A stretch of 64,000 nt of DNA from UBA11524 sp045132495 (lineage in GTDB: Bacteria > Bacillota > Clostridia > Christensenellales > Aristaeellaceae), in contig JBGUSK010000097.1 of NCBI GenBank assembly GCA_045132495.1, forward strand, positions 8,594-72,593, given 5' to 3'. Numbering within the stretch: the first letter of the stretch is position 1; every line of letters starts with the position of its first letter. The translations under genes were made by a program, and so were the position numbers. This document shows positions 48,864 through 57,216 of the stretch, piece after piece. Below the pieces are notes generated by a model. That model did no database searches, had not been told where the DNA came from, and worked only from the letters and a program-made list of their open reading frames with translations.

Positions 48864-49915
48864 GAGAATTTCTGCGTGGGTTGAATCACTACATTGTCTT
48901 TTTCCTGTTGGCTGCGTTTGTGGTGACTTGCTGCATCCTGTTGTTTGCAAATGCGCTGATGGACTCCCTGGGTGTGGTTCTGACAGAGGAAACCCTGGGT
49001 ACAGCCGCCAAGCTGACCTTCGGCAACGTGATCTTGCTGAGCGTGCTGTTCACGCTGATTGATACGATCCGCCGCAAGCTTACTGTGGAACGCACCGCCC
49101 GCCGCATTGCAGACGCGGCCAAGCGCATTGTGGCCGGGGATTTCTCCGTGCGGGTGGATAAGCCCAGCCGTCTGAGTAATGATGAGAGCTTCTTCGAGAT
49201 CATCGACTGCTTCAACCGCATGGCGGAGGAGTTGTCCGGCGTGGAAACGCTGCGGACAGACTTCATCTCCAACGTATCCCACGAAATGAAAACACCGCTG
49301 GCTGTGATGCAGAATTACGGCACGCTGCTGCAAACCCCCGATCTGCCGGAGGACAAGCGCATCGAGTACGCTAAAGGGATCATCGACAGCTCTCGCCGCC
49401 TGGCGGACATGGTGACAAACATCCTGAAGCTGAACAAGCTGGAAAACCAGCAGATTTTTCCCCACGCGGAGAAATACGATCTGGGCGAGCAGCTGTGCGA
49501 AGTCCTTGTGCAGTATGAAAGTGTGTGGGAACGTGAGAATATCGAAATCGAAACGGACATTGCCGAGGACATATCCATCTGTGCAGACCGGGAGCTGCTG
49601 TCGTTGGTATGGAATAACCTGCTGTCCAACGCCTTCAAGTTTACCCCGGCAGGCGGAAAGGTCTTCCTGACGCTGACAGCCACGGAGCATCAAGCTGTGG
49701 TGAGGGTTCAGGACACCGGCTGCGGCATGTCGGCAGAGACCGGCGCCCACATCTTCGAGAAGTTCTATCAGGGCGACACCTCCCATGCAGCGCCGGGCAA
49801 CGGTCTGGGTCTGGCGCTGGTGAAGCGGGTGATGGACATCATCCATGGCGAGATCAGCGTGGGGAGCGAGCTCGGGAAGGGAACCACCTTCACCGTGAAA
49901 ATCAGGAGAGCATGA
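48860..49915 (+). CDS. Sensor histidine kinase
   Basis: 351 residues. Two membrane helices (about 10-33 and 52-70) with only a short extracellular loop, a HAMP domain, the dimerisation helix with H141 (SNVSHEMKTPLAVM), and the ATP-binding domain with N (WNNLLSNAFKFT), G1 (DTGCGM) and G2 (GNGLGLALVK) boxes. The small loop argues for intramembrane sensing or sensing through a partner protein. It overlaps both the regulator upstream and the membrane protein downstream by four bases. Confidence 0.93.
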   Translation: MREFLRGLNHYIVFFLLAAFVVTCCILLFANALMDSLGVVLTEETLGTAAKLTFGNVILLSVLFTLIDTIRRKLTVERTARRIADAAKRIVAGDFSVRVDKPSRLSNDESFFEIIDCFNRMAEELSGVETLRTDFISNVSHEMKTPLAVMQNYGTLLQTPDLPEDKRIEYAKGIIDSSRRLADMVTNILKLNKLENQQIFPHAEKYDLGEQLCEVLVQYESVWERENIEIETDIAEDISICADRELLSLVWNNLLSNAFKFTPAGGKVFLTLTATEHQAVVRVQDTGCGMSAETGAHIFEKFYQGDTSHAAPGNGLGLALVKRVMDIIHGEISVGSELGKGTTFTVKIRRA

Positions 49916-50793
49916 TGGACAGGAAGAGAATCGGGAAAGCACTGTTGTTTCCCCATCCGCTGGTGGCCTGTTTACTGTTTCCCACAGCAGTCGTGCTGAT
50001 GCTCTGGGGCATGCGGACGCGCGGAACGGCCGATCCGCTGACGATTGCATTCTGCGTGCTGTCCTTCTACGGGTTGGTGCTGGTGTGCCTGCGGATTCCC
50101 GATATCATCCGCTGGGTGCAGCGGTTCCGTCGGGAAAATCAGTACTACCTGTTGTACACGAACGATGTGCAGCTGCGCATTAACCTTTCGCTGTACTTTT
50201 CGGTGGGGTTCAATGCCGTGTATGCGCTGTTTCAGCTCTGCCTGGGGGTATGGCACCACTCGGCATGGTTTTATGCCATGGCTGGGTATTATCTGCTGTT
50301 GGCTCTGATGCGTTTAACGCTGGTACGCCACACCCGTCAGCACGCCGCCGGAGAGGACAACCGTACGGAATGGCACAAGTACCGCTTTTGCGGTTGGCTG
50401 CTGCTGGTGATGAACCTGACGCTGGCGATCTTCACACTGTATTTCGTGTTCCGCATCCGGGTTTTCCTTCACCATGAGATCACTACCATTGCCATGGCAG
50501 CCTACACCTTCACCGCGCTGACGCTGGCCATTGTCAACGCAGTCCGTTACCGGAAGTACGGCAGTCCGGCTTATTCTGCGGCAAAGGCCATTTCTCTGGC
50601 GTCCGCCACGGTATCCATGCTGACACTGGAAAACGCCTTGCTGACCACCTTCGGGGAGGAGAGCGGCGAGCTTTTCCGGCAGATCATGCTGGGGACAAGC
50701 GGAACAGCAGTGATCCTGGTCGTGCAGGGCATCGCGCTGTATATGATCGTGAACGCGAGTAAAAAGCTGCGAATTAAAGATTCTGAAACATAA
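49912..50793 (+). CDS. Polytopic membrane protein linked to the two-component system
   Basis: 293 residues with about seven hydrophobic helices (for example LVACLLFPTAVVLMLWGM, PLTIAFCVLSFYGLVLVCL, WFYAMAGYYLLLALMRLTL, TAVILVVQGIALYMIV). Starts inside the kinase stop (ATGA overlap), so it is translationally coupled and probably works with the sensor, perhaps as its signal-receiving or output partner. I do not recognise a named family. No catalytic motif is visible. Confidence 0.8.
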   Translation: MMDRKRIGKALLFPHPLVACLLFPTAVVLMLWGMRTRGTADPLTIAFCVLSFYGLVLVCLRIPDIIRWVQRFRRENQYYLLYTNDVQLRINLSLYFSVGFNAVYALFQLCLGVWHHSAWFYAMAGYYLLLALMRLTLVRHTRQHAAGEDNRTEWHKYRFCGWLLLVMNLTLAIFTLYFVFRIRVFLHHEITTIAMAAYTFTALTLAIVNAVRYRKYGSPAYSAAKAISLASATVSMLTLENALLTTFGEESGELFRQIMLGTSGTAVILVVQGIALYMIVNASKKLRIKDSET

Positions 50794-50863
50794 TATAAGC
50801 AATTTGCACAACTGAATGCAGTATGATAACCACGTAATAATGATGATAGAGAGGTAATGAACG

Positions 50864-51238
50864 ATGGAAAACAATCAGAACGGCTTCCAGTATACCTATT
50901 CTTCCAAGGAGCAGGCCGAGATCAAGCGCATCCGCAGCAAGTACACCCCCAAGGAAGAAAACAAGATGGAGCAGCTCCAGCGGCTGGATGCTTCCGCCAC
51001 ACAGAAAGCGACGAAGTACGCCATTATTGTTGGCGTGATCGGCGCGCTGATCCTGGGCACAGGCATGAGCTGCTGCATGGTCTGGACGGATGAGCTGCTG
51101 ATTCCCGGTATCGTGATCGGCTTGATCGGCATGGTGGTGGTTGCTGTGGCCTACCCACTGTACAACCGTACGCTGAAGAAGGAGCGGGAACGCATTGCAC
51201 CGGAGATCCTTCGCCTGACGGACGAACTGATGAAGTGA
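50864..51238 (+). CDS. Small membrane protein with two helices
   Basis: 124 residues: hydrophilic N-terminus (YTYSSKEQAEIKRIRSKYTPKEENKMEQLQRLD), two membrane helices (YAIIVGVIGALILGTGMSCCM and LIPGIVIGLIGMVVVAVAYPL), and a charged C-terminal helix. A conserved clostridial type of protein with no assigned role, to my knowledge. It follows the two-component operon by 70 bases and may be co-transcribed. GAGAGGTAA precedes the start. Confidence 0.75.
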   Translation: MENNQNGFQYTYSSKEQAEIKRIRSKYTPKEENKMEQLQRLDASATQKATKYAIIVGVIGALILGTGMSCCMVWTDELLIPGIVIGLIGMVVVAVAYPLYNRTLKKERERIAPEILRLTDELMK

Positions 51239-51304
51239 GCCAATCAATGAACATAAAGCATATACCGTACCATTCAAACAGGATGGTACGGTGCTCTTTT
51301 TATA

Positions 51305-51847
51305 TCAGAGAAGCTCCCTGACCTTCTTGGCCACGTTCTTCATGTCCTCGGTGGGCTCAAAGCGGGCGACGATCTGCCCGTCCTTGCCGATCAGGAACTT
51401 GGTGAAGTTCCATTTTACCTCGCCGTTTTTCTTGTAATCCTTGTCCATCTTCTTGGCGATGCCGCTCATCATGATGCCCATGGGGCTCATGCCGAAGCCT
51501 TTAAACTTGGTGTTGTCCGCAAGATACCGGAACAGCGGGATAGCGGTTTCGCCCCGCACATCTGCCTTGGCGAACTGCGGGAAGGTGATGCCGAAGCGCC
51601 CTGTGCAGAAGGTGTGGATCTCCTCGTCGCTGCCGGGAGCCTGCTCGCCAAACTGGTTGCAGGGAATGTCGATGACCTCGAAATCCTTGCCCTGCAATTC
51701 GTCGTACAGCTCCTGCAGCGGCTCGTACTGGGGCGTGAAGCCGCAGCCTGTGGCGGTGTTGACGATCAGCAGCACCTTGCCCTTGTAATCCGCCATGGAA
51801 ACCTCGGTGCCGTCGGTCTTCCTGATCTTGAAATCGTAAATGCTCAT
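51305..51847 (-). CDS. Glutathione-peroxidase-family peroxidase
   Basis: 180 residues from the start at 51847 (CAGGAGG upstream). Thioredoxin fold with the peroxidatic cysteine in NTATGCGFTPQY, the conserved glutamine in IPCNQFGEQAPG, and the tryptophan in VKWNFTKFLIG. It uses cysteine rather than selenocysteine and, as in most bacteria, probably draws electrons from thioredoxin. It removes hydrogen or lipid peroxides in the cytoplasm. It is divergent from an HxlR-type regulator with several cysteines, which suggests redox control. Confidence 0.92.
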   Translation of the reverse strand: MSIYDFKIRKTDGTEVSMADYKGKVLLIVNTATGCGFTPQYEPLQELYDELQGKDFEVIDIPCNQFGEQAPGSDEEIHTFCTGRFGITFPQFAKADVRGETAIPLFRYLADNTKFKGFGMSPMGIMMSGIAKKMDKDYKKNGEVKWNFTKFLIGKDGQIVARFEPTEDMKNVAKKVRELL

Positions 51848-51889
51848 GGTAGTCCTCCTGATTCTTTTCGACAAGCTCTCATTTTGCTC

Positions 51890-51918
51890 TTTACTCTTAT
51901 TTACTTATCTGCTATCAT
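51890..51918 (+). promoter_or_regulatory. Promoter of the HxlR-family gene
   Basis: TTTACT at 51890-51895, 17-base spacer, TATCAT at 51913-51918. Confidence 0.6.
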
Positions 51919-51998
51919 TTTATGCATGGGAACCATTCCCGTCAATTACGCAGATTATTCTGACCAGATAAGAAAAAACTGAGCATGGAGGAATGAAT

Positions 51999-52325
51999 AT
52001 GTCAACCACCCACAACTGCCCCTGCACCCAGGCCTGCCCCCTGCAGCGCGCCATGGAAATGATCGGCAGCAAATGGAAGCTGTCCCTGCTCTGCTCCCTG
52101 ATGGTGGACGGCTCCACCCGCTACAACGAACTGAAGCGCAAGATGAATGGCATCTCCAACACCATGCTGGCCAAGTCCCTCAAGGAGATGGAGGACGACG
52201 GCCTCGTTACCCGCACGGAGTACATGGAGGTACCCATCCGTGTGGAATATGCCATCACCGAGAAGGCCAGGGCATTGGGGCCGATCCTGGTACAGCTGGC
52301 GCAGTGGGCGGTCAGCAACACCTAA
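51999..52325 (+). CDS. HxlR-family transcriptional regulator
   Basis: 108 residues. The ATG at 51999 is chosen over 51993 because GGAGG lies at 51987-51991. Winged helix with the HxlR hallmark CPLQRAMEMIGSKWKLSLLCSL and the wing MEVPIRVEYAIT. An extra N-terminal CPCTQACP cysteine cluster could make it a thiol-based redox or electrophile sensor, like HypR or YodB. Divergent from the peroxidase gene, its likely target. Confidence 0.9.
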   Translation: MSTTHNCPCTQACPLQRAMEMIGSKWKLSLLCSLMVDGSTRYNELKRKMNGISNTMLAKSLKEMEDDGLVTRTEYMEVPIRVEYAITEKARALGPILVQLAQWAVSNT

Positions 52326-52439
52326 GCAATGAAAGGAAAAACGGCACTATCTCCCTTCCCGACGGAGAGTGTCACAACCAAAATGTGAAAAGCCCGCAAT
52401 GAAGCAGGAAAGTCTGTTTCATTGCGAGCCATGCCTATA

Positions 52440-53381
52440 TTATTGATCGATCCGGCGCACTACACTGGCTGTATAGGGTACGAAATACTTTTCCCAGAAG
52501 CCAGCGGCGGTGGGGTTGAAGCTCTCGTAATCCACGCCAAGGTATATCACACCATCCCTTGCCATCGCACTGAGGACATAATCCAGCAGGAGCTGACTCA
52601 CGCCAGTACTGCGCCATGCGGGCACACAGTACGCGCCGCAGATGTTTCGCATGCCCTCATGCTCACTGATGAAGTTCTCCCCATCACTGCACACCTCTAT
52701 GAAGGCGATCAACCGGCCCTCCACGGTGGCTGTAAACAGACGAGAATCCCGATGTTTCACCGCATCGAGCCACGCCCTGCGCCCCGCCTCTGTCCGAGCC
52801 ATGAAGCACGGACTCTGGCACAGATGCTCATCCAGCGCCCAGCGCATCTCCCGTACCGCGTCGCCGCTGCCTGTAGGCAACTCGCAGCATGTAACGCCCT
52901 TCACAGGCGTGGCGTTCAGCAACTCCACGCGGCGGATCGCATCTGCGCAGCGCTGGCCAAAGCCGTAGCGGAACAGCTCCTGCTTAGCAACCTTCTCGTG
53001 CTCGTATAGCGCAATGGCATGATACTTTGCCCCTGCGCGCACCCACCGATCCGCCGCGGCCTGATACATTCGCTGTAGCGTGCGGTTCGGAGCAGTCTCA
53101 GCCAGTCCATGGGCATGAACAGGCGAAAACACGCCCACAAATTGTTTCTGATAGCCAGTCCCCCAAGTGCCGAACATCCCATGGAAGGGCCCATAGGCGC
53201 CCAGATAGCCAACCAGTCGGCCGTTCTCTACTGCTGCCACGCCCAGCCCGTTTACAAGGGAGGACAACTCAGGCAGGACGCATGCAGGCAAATCCACCGC
53301 CGCGCGCTCCATATCCAGTTGCTTTTGAGCAAGGCAAACTGCCTCAGCCACATGGCAGAGCTGAAAATCCACAATATTCAT
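52440..53381 (-). CDS. GNAT acetyltransferase (double domain), leader-controlled
   Basis: 313 residues. The C-terminal GNAT domain is clear (LFTATVEGRLIAFIEVCSDGE, then ICGAYCVPAWRSTGVSQLLLDYVLSAM, the acetyl-CoA loop, and YLGVDYESFNPTAAGFWEKY); the N-terminal half is a weaker, degenerate GNAT fold. It transfers an acetyl group from acetyl-CoA to an amine of unknown identity. Its ribosome site (GGAGGAA) is buried in an eight-base hairpin and is preceded by a short leader ORF, the layout of genes induced by ribosome-targeting drugs. That suggests, but does not prove, a drug-modification role. Confidence 0.85.
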   Translation of the reverse strand: MNIVDFQLCHVAEAVCLAQKQLDMERAAVDLPACVLPELSSLVNGLGVAAVENGRLVGYLGAYGPFHGMFGTWGTGYQKQFVGVFSPVHAHGLAETAPNRTLQRMYQAAADRWVRAGAKYHAIALYEHEKVAKQELFRYGFGQRCADAIRRVELLNATPVKGVTCCELPTGSGDAVREMRWALDEHLCQSPCFMARTEAGRRAWLDAVKHRDSRLFTATVEGRLIAFIEVCSDGENFISEHEGMRNICGAYCVPAWRSTGVSQLLLDYVLSAMARDGVIYLGVDYESFNPTAAGFWEKYFVPYTASVVRRIDQ

Positions 53382-53460
53382 TCTGTTTCCTCCAATCTTT
53401 TGGAGGATTTGTTTATCGTGTCTCCTCCTTCAACACGATCATCAAACAATAACGCCTCAT
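53382..53460 (-). promoter_or_regulatory. Candidate translational attenuator of the GNAT gene
   Basis: On the minus strand the leader RNA has two hairpins. The first, ATCGTGT/ACACGAT (53439-53433 with 53421-53415), lies within the leader ORF and exposes GGAGGAG in its loop. The second, TCCTCCAA/TTGGAGGA (53407-53400 with 53395-53388), hides the ribosome site of the GNAT gene. The loop of the first can pair with the TCCTCC arm of the second. A ribosome stalled on the leader could therefore alter access to the start codon. Confidence 0.6.
53413..53460 (-). CDS. Leader peptide (15 residues) upstream of the GNAT gene
   Basis: ATG at 53460, TAA at 53413-53415; peptide MRRYCLMIVLKEETR. A strong ribosome site AAGGAGG lies eight bases upstream (53475-53469). 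It ends 31 bases before the GNAT start and overlaps the first attenuator hairpin. Too short for homology; the call rests on the ribosome site, position and RNA pairing. Confidence 0.6.
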   Translation of the reverse strand: MRRYCLMIVLKEETR

Positions 53461-53491
53461 GGCAATCGCCTCCTTCGCAGTTGATGCATTT

Positions 53492-53520
53492 ATCATATCA
53501 CACTTCACGTACAAGCGCAA
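53492..53520 (-). promoter_or_regulatory. Promoter of the leader/GNAT transcript
   Basis: On the minus strand: TTGCGC (53520-53515), 17-base spacer, TATGAT (53497-53492), about 110 bases before the GNAT start. Confidence 0.65.
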
Positions 53521-53541
53521 GAAAACAAATCGCCTGATCGT

Positions 53542-53628
53542 TCAGGCCACCTTCTCACGCCCTCCTGTGAGCAGTAATGAAAGGACTTCCGATCTATCAA
53601 ACTGAATTGAGTTTCTGCGGCATGTCAC
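53542..53628 (-). CDS. Possible small ORF (28 residues)
   Basis: GTG at 53628 with AAAGGAGG upstream (53642-53635), stop TGA at 53542. The peptide ends SLLLTGGREKVA. A GCCTGA/TCAGGC hairpin follows at 53547-53532. It may be a second leader or a gene remnant; evidence is only the ribosome site. Confidence 0.3.
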   Translation of the reverse strand: MTCRRNSIQFDRSEVLSLLLTGGREKVA

Positions 53629-53710
53629 TTCGGCGACCTCCTTTCTTTCACAAGCAACTTCGCCCAACAGTATACCTGTCGGGCAATCGCAGATCCAACG
53701 CAACTTTTTC

Positions 53711-53826
53711 CGCTGGAGACGTAGGAGGTTACCCCACCTGCGTTTCCAGCTGATGCGGGAGCGAAAACAAGTGTGCGCTAAGCAGAAACATTACGATCAG
53801 CGGGGTATCAGCAGATACTTCTTTAT
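53711..53826 (-). pseudogene. Remnant of the exported-protein gene (second copy)
   Basis: About 115 bases closely match the 5' end of the gene at 46755-47435. The start codon is ATA instead of ATG (53826-53824), and at least one single-base deletion shifts the frame near the CCGCTGATCGT segment. Nothing of the rest of the gene is found to the left. The intact sigma gene lies on the other side of the shared promoter region. Confidence 0.85.
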
Positions 53827-54225
53827 CGTGTTTCACCGTCCTTTGATATGGAAACGGATGATGCACGGAGGTTCTTCCAAGAAAAACGAATGGTAACGTT
53901 GATCCTTTTTCAGGGATGCGTTTAACATTCCCGGCGAATGCCTCGTCTAATAAGGTGAAGGCAGTCGTGCATGAACGACTGGCGAGGGAAAGGAGGTGGC
54001 GGAAATGACTCCAGTCCAGGGCCCGGACAGGGAGAAAAGACTCAACCATATGGTACTGACCTATGAAAAAGACCTGCTGCGGATGTGCTGCGCGTATCTC
54101 CGGGATGTTGAACTTGCCCGGGATGCGGTGCAGGAAACCTTCCTCAAGGCCTACCGCCGCATGGATAAGTTTGAAGGCAAGGCCAGTGAAAAAACCTGGC
54201 TGATGCGTATTGCGATCAATACCTG
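53711..54225. repeat. Duplicated segment, copy B
   Basis: Direct repeat of 47321-47642 (copy A), at a distance of about 6.4 kb. Here the sigma gene is complete and the exported-protein gene is broken, the reverse of copy A. The stretch 53838-54004 holds no gene and carries the shared upstream region. Confidence 0.85.
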
Positions 54226-54514
54226 TAAAGACATGCTCCGCGGCGGCTGGTTCCGCCATGTGGACGCAAACACCGTGCTGGAGGATCTGCCTTTGCCGGT
54301 GGCTCCGCCCAGCGTGGAGCATATCGCCCTGACCAGCGCTATCATGGCGCTGCCCCGCAAGCAAATGGAGGTCATCCTCCTGCACTGCGATCAGGGCATG
54401 AACATCCGTGAAACGGCCCAGGCGCTGGGGATCACCCCGCCTGCGGTCATCAACCGACTGAAAAAGGCGCGCAGTGCACTTCGCATTGCGCTGGAAGGAG
54501 GGGCTGACGAATGA
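54005..54514 (+). CDS. ECF-type RNA polymerase sigma factor
   Basis: 169 residues. ATG at 54005 follows AAAGGAGGTGG; the in-frame GTG at 53996 lies inside the ribosome site. Sigma region 2 (TYEKDLLRMCCAYLRDVELARDAVQETFLKAYRRMDKF) and region 4 (ALPRKQMEVILLHCDQGMNIRETAQALGITPPAVINRLKKARSAL) are intact. It directs RNA polymerase to a small regulon, probably in response to an envelope signal. The start of the anti-sigma gene overlaps its stop by four bases (ATGA). A decayed copy lies at 47580. Confidence 0.94.
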   Translation: MTPVQGPDREKRLNHMVLTYEKDLLRMCCAYLRDVELARDAVQETFLKAYRRMDKFEGKASEKTWLMRIAINTCKDMLRGGWFRHVDANTVLEDLPLPVAPPSVEHIALTSAIMALPRKQMEVILLHCDQGMNIRETAQALGITPPAVINRLKKARSALRIALEGGADE

Positions 54515-55677
54515 CGGAACAGGAAAACCGTAAAATCCGGGAGGCTTTGACCTCCTGTCTCTCCGGCGTGGATGCGCTGCCCTCCATGCGGGCGGACATC
54601 CTGCGCGCCGCGAAGGGAGAAAAGAAAGTGAAACGCAATCTGAGCAAGGGCCTGGTGCTGGCCCTGGTATTGATCCTGATGATGAGCTCCGTCGCCGTGG
54701 CGGCGGGATTGGGGCTGTTCGGGCAGATCGGGCAGCAGGAACACTCCGATTCCCGCCTGCCCGGGCTGGAGAATGTATCCACTGTGCTGGACAAGGCCTT
54801 CGATGTGGGCGGCGGCGTGACCGTCACCGTGCATCAGGCCTACTACGATGGCAGCCGCGTGTTTATTTCCTACTCGGTGACGGGCCCCCATGATGTGCTG
54901 GAAACCGGCACGGGCAAGCCTGATCTCGTGAATTACGACCAGAAGTACGACGGTGTGACCTTCGCCGACATGTGGTATGTGGAAGGCCCCAACGGACAGG
55001 CGCTCATGTCCTGGCTGGACGGCAGCGAGCCCCGCTGGGCGAAGACCACCTCCGTCAACGTGCACGACGGTTTGCAGATCGGCGATGAATACCTGGACAT
55101 CATTGGCGGCGAGTACTACTGGCTGGAGGATGGCACGCTGATGAGCTGGAAGGAATGCATCGTGCCCGAAGAGCTGGCCGCCGACGAGGTGACCTTCTCC
55201 ATCGGCGTGTTCACCACCGGCAGCGCTTATTACCAGACGGCGGAGGCCCTGTACACCTTCGGTGTGGATCGCGGCGAGACCACCTGGCATGACTTCACCG
55301 TGAAGAAGGCGGCTCCCGGCGTGGCTCTGACCGGCACGGCCCAGACCGCCGACTGGACGGCCACCGCTGACCTCACCGCCAGCGCCATTGACGTGAAGGG
55401 CACCGTGACGCTGAAATGCCCTGAAAGCTGGGTTGCTGCCATTGATTCCTGGGAGAACCCAGATCAGGTGGACTACATTCACTACTGGGCGCTCTATATT
55501 GACGGACAGCCTGTGGACGGCTACAACCTGGACGCCTGCATCTACGGCAAGGAGCCGCTGACCTTCGGCGTTTGCTACAAGCTGGATGCGCTGTCGGAGG
55601 ACATGAAGCTCGTCCCTGAATACCGCTACGCCGGCGAGAAGGTCGAGGAAGCCATCCCTCTCACCGCTGCCGAGTAA
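54511..55677 (+). CDS. Anti-sigma factor, membrane protein (DUF4179-like)
   Basis: 388 residues: a cytoplasmic N-terminus of about 45 residues (EALTSCLSGVDALPSMRADILRAA), one membrane helix (about 47-68, GLVLALVLILMMSSVAVAAG), and a large outer part with the ENVSTVLDKAFDVGGGVTVTVHQAYYDG segment typical of DUF4179 proteins. The short N-terminal part should bind the sigma factor and the outer part sense the signal. Translation is coupled to the sigma gene. A terminator follows 17 bases after the stop. Confidence 0.88.
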   Translation: MTEQENRKIREALTSCLSGVDALPSMRADILRAAKGEKKVKRNLSKGLVLALVLILMMSSVAVAAGLGLFGQIGQQEHSDSRLPGLENVSTVLDKAFDVGGGVTVTVHQAYYDGSRVFISYSVTGPHDVLETGTGKPDLVNYDQKYDGVTFADMWYVEGPNGQALMSWLDGSEPRWAKTTSVNVHDGLQIGDEYLDIIGGEYYWLEDGTLMSWKECIVPEELAADEVTFSIGVFTTGSAYYQTAEALYTFGVDRGETTWHDFTVKKAAPGVALTGTAQTADWTATADLTASAIDVKGTVTLKCPESWVAAIDSWENPDQVDYIHYWALYIDGQPVDGYNLDACIYGKEPLTFGVCYKLDALSEDMKLVPEYRYAGEKVEEAIPLTAAE

Positions 55678-55694
55678 CCCCAAAACAACACGAA

Positions 55695-55721
55695 GGCCTC
55701 CCTGCATTTTGCAGGGAGGCC
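55695..55721. terminator. Terminator between convergent genes
   Basis: GGCCTCCCTGCA/TGCAGGGAGGCC (55695-55706, 55710-55721), a 12-base perfect stem; T-rich sequence follows on each strand. Confidence 0.8.
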
Positions 55722-55748
55722 GTTTGAATGGGGGTCAAGAGGCCTGAA

Positions 55749-56981
55749 TTACTCAGCCTCGATTTGGCTCTGGATATAGGCGTGCATCGCTTCTGCCACC
55801 TTCTTGGAGTGGGCCACGGCTTCCACCACCGTGCGGGCGCCGTTGACCGCGTCGCCGGAGGCAAATACGCCGGGGCGGCTGGTGTGGCCGTTTTCGTCCG
55901 CGAGGAGCAATCCGCGGGGGCTGGCGTTCAATCCGCTGGTGGTGCGGGTGATGGTATTTTGCGGCCCCTGGGAGATGGACACGATCACGCTGTCCGCCGG
56001 GACAAGGGCGTCGCTGCCTTCCACCTCGGTGAGGGAACCGTCCTCGCTTTCGATCAGGTCGCGGAAGATCACGCCGTCATCGGTAATTTCGATGGGCTTC
56101 TTGTTGTAGGCAAATTCGACGCCCTCCAGCTGGGCGTAGCTGGCCTCGTACTGGCTGGCGGTGATGGTCTTGGTCAGGGAGAAGCAGGTCACCTTCCGGG
56201 TACCGTGGCGCATGGCGGTGCGAGCCACGTCCATGGCAGCGTTGCCTGCGCCGATCACGATCACCCTCTCGCCCAGCTTGTACACGTCCGGGTTATTGAG
56301 GTAGTTGATGGCGTAGTGCACATGGCCGAAGGATTCGCCCTTGATGCCCAGGGTATTGGCCTTCCACACGCCGGTGCCGATGAAGATGGCCTTGTAGCCG
56401 TCGCGGAAGAGGTCGTCCACCTGAATCGCATCGCCGATGCGGGTGTTGGGGCGGATCTTGATGCCTTTTAATTCAAGGTGGCGGTACTGGATGTCATCCA
56501 GGGTGGATTTGGGCAGGCGGAATTCCGGGATGCCGTAGCGCAGGATGCCGCCGATCTTGTCCTTACCCTCGAAAATGGTGACCTGATAGCCGTAGCGGGC
56601 CATCAGGATGGCGATGGTCAGACCTGCCGGGCCGGAGCCGACGATGGCGACCTTCATGCCGTTGGAGGGCGCGGGGCCTTTGACCATTTTGGAGGCGTAG
56701 GTGCTGGAAATATAATTCTCGATGACGGAGAAGTGCACGGGCGTGCCCTTCTTGCCCAGCACGCAGTGGCCCTCGCACTGCTTCTCATGGTTGCAGATGA
56801 GGGAGCAGACGGTGGTCAGCGGATTGTTCTCAAAGAGCATGCGGCCGGCCTGATCCAGTTCATTTGCCTTCAGAAGCTTAATGACCTCCGGGATGGGGGT
56901 CTTGATGGGGCAGCCCTTCTGGCACTGGGGCACCTTGCAGCCCAAACAGCGGTTTGCTTCTTCCATGACGTGAAGTGCCAT
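55749..56981 (-). CDS. GltD-like NAD(P)H-dependent flavoprotein oxidoreductase
   Basis: 410 residues from ATG 56981 (TTGGAGGA upstream). N-terminal iron-sulfur domain with CLGCKVPQCQKGCP and CSLICNHEKQCEGHC, then an FAD site (VAIVGSGPAGLTIAI) and an NAD(P) site (VIVIGAGNAAMDVARTA). This is the architecture of the glutamate synthase small subunit, NfnB and the PreT-like proteins. No large subunit (gltB), NfnA or PreA gene lies next to it. It shuttles electrons from NAD(P)H to an unidentified partner. The terminator lies just downstream. Confidence 0.9.
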   Translation of the reverse strand: MALHVMEEANRCLGCKVPQCQKGCPIKTPIPEVIKLLKANELDQAGRMLFENNPLTTVCSLICNHEKQCEGHCVLGKKGTPVHFSVIENYISSTYASKMVKGPAPSNGMKVAIVGSGPAGLTIAILMARYGYQVTIFEGKDKIGGILRYGIPEFRLPKSTLDDIQYRHLELKGIKIRPNTRIGDAIQVDDLFRDGYKAIFIGTGVWKANTLGIKGESFGHVHYAINYLNNPDVYKLGERVIVIGAGNAAMDVARTAMRHGTRKVTCFSLTKTITASQYEASYAQLEGVEFAYNKKPIEITDDGVIFRDLIESEDGSLTEVEGSDALVPADSVIVSISQGPQNTITRTTSGLNASPRGLLLADENGHTSRPGVFASGDAVNGARTVVEAVAHSKKVAEAMHAYIQSQIEAE

Positions 56982-57123
56982 ATTGCATTCCTCCAATGTG
57001 AATATGCAGCGATTTCGATGTCCATTATTGATATTGTATCATATCTGACTTAGTGGGAAAAGGTCGATTCACGGCATGTTTTGCACATCTCGCGCCGCAA
57101 AAGAGAGATCCGTGAACGAAAAG

Positions 57124-57149
57124 CGTCCTCCCTGCGGGCAGGGAGGACG
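57124..57149 (-). terminator. Terminator of the cysteine-rich secreted protein gene
   Basis: CGTCCTCCCTGC/GCAGGGAGGACG (57124-57135, 57138-57149); on the minus strand CTTTTCG follows. It lies 68 bases beyond the stop. Confidence 0.7.
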
Positions 57150-57216
57150 TGGATCAACCGTCAGAGAAACGGAGGTGAGTGTCGAAGGGCTCGCGTGCCG
57201 TCTGATGGTCTTATGC

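Noticed and set aside
53729..54385. Minus-strand frame of 218 codons across the sigma gene
   Set aside because: Mostly antisense to the ECF sigma gene, joined by chance to the decayed exported-protein fragment.
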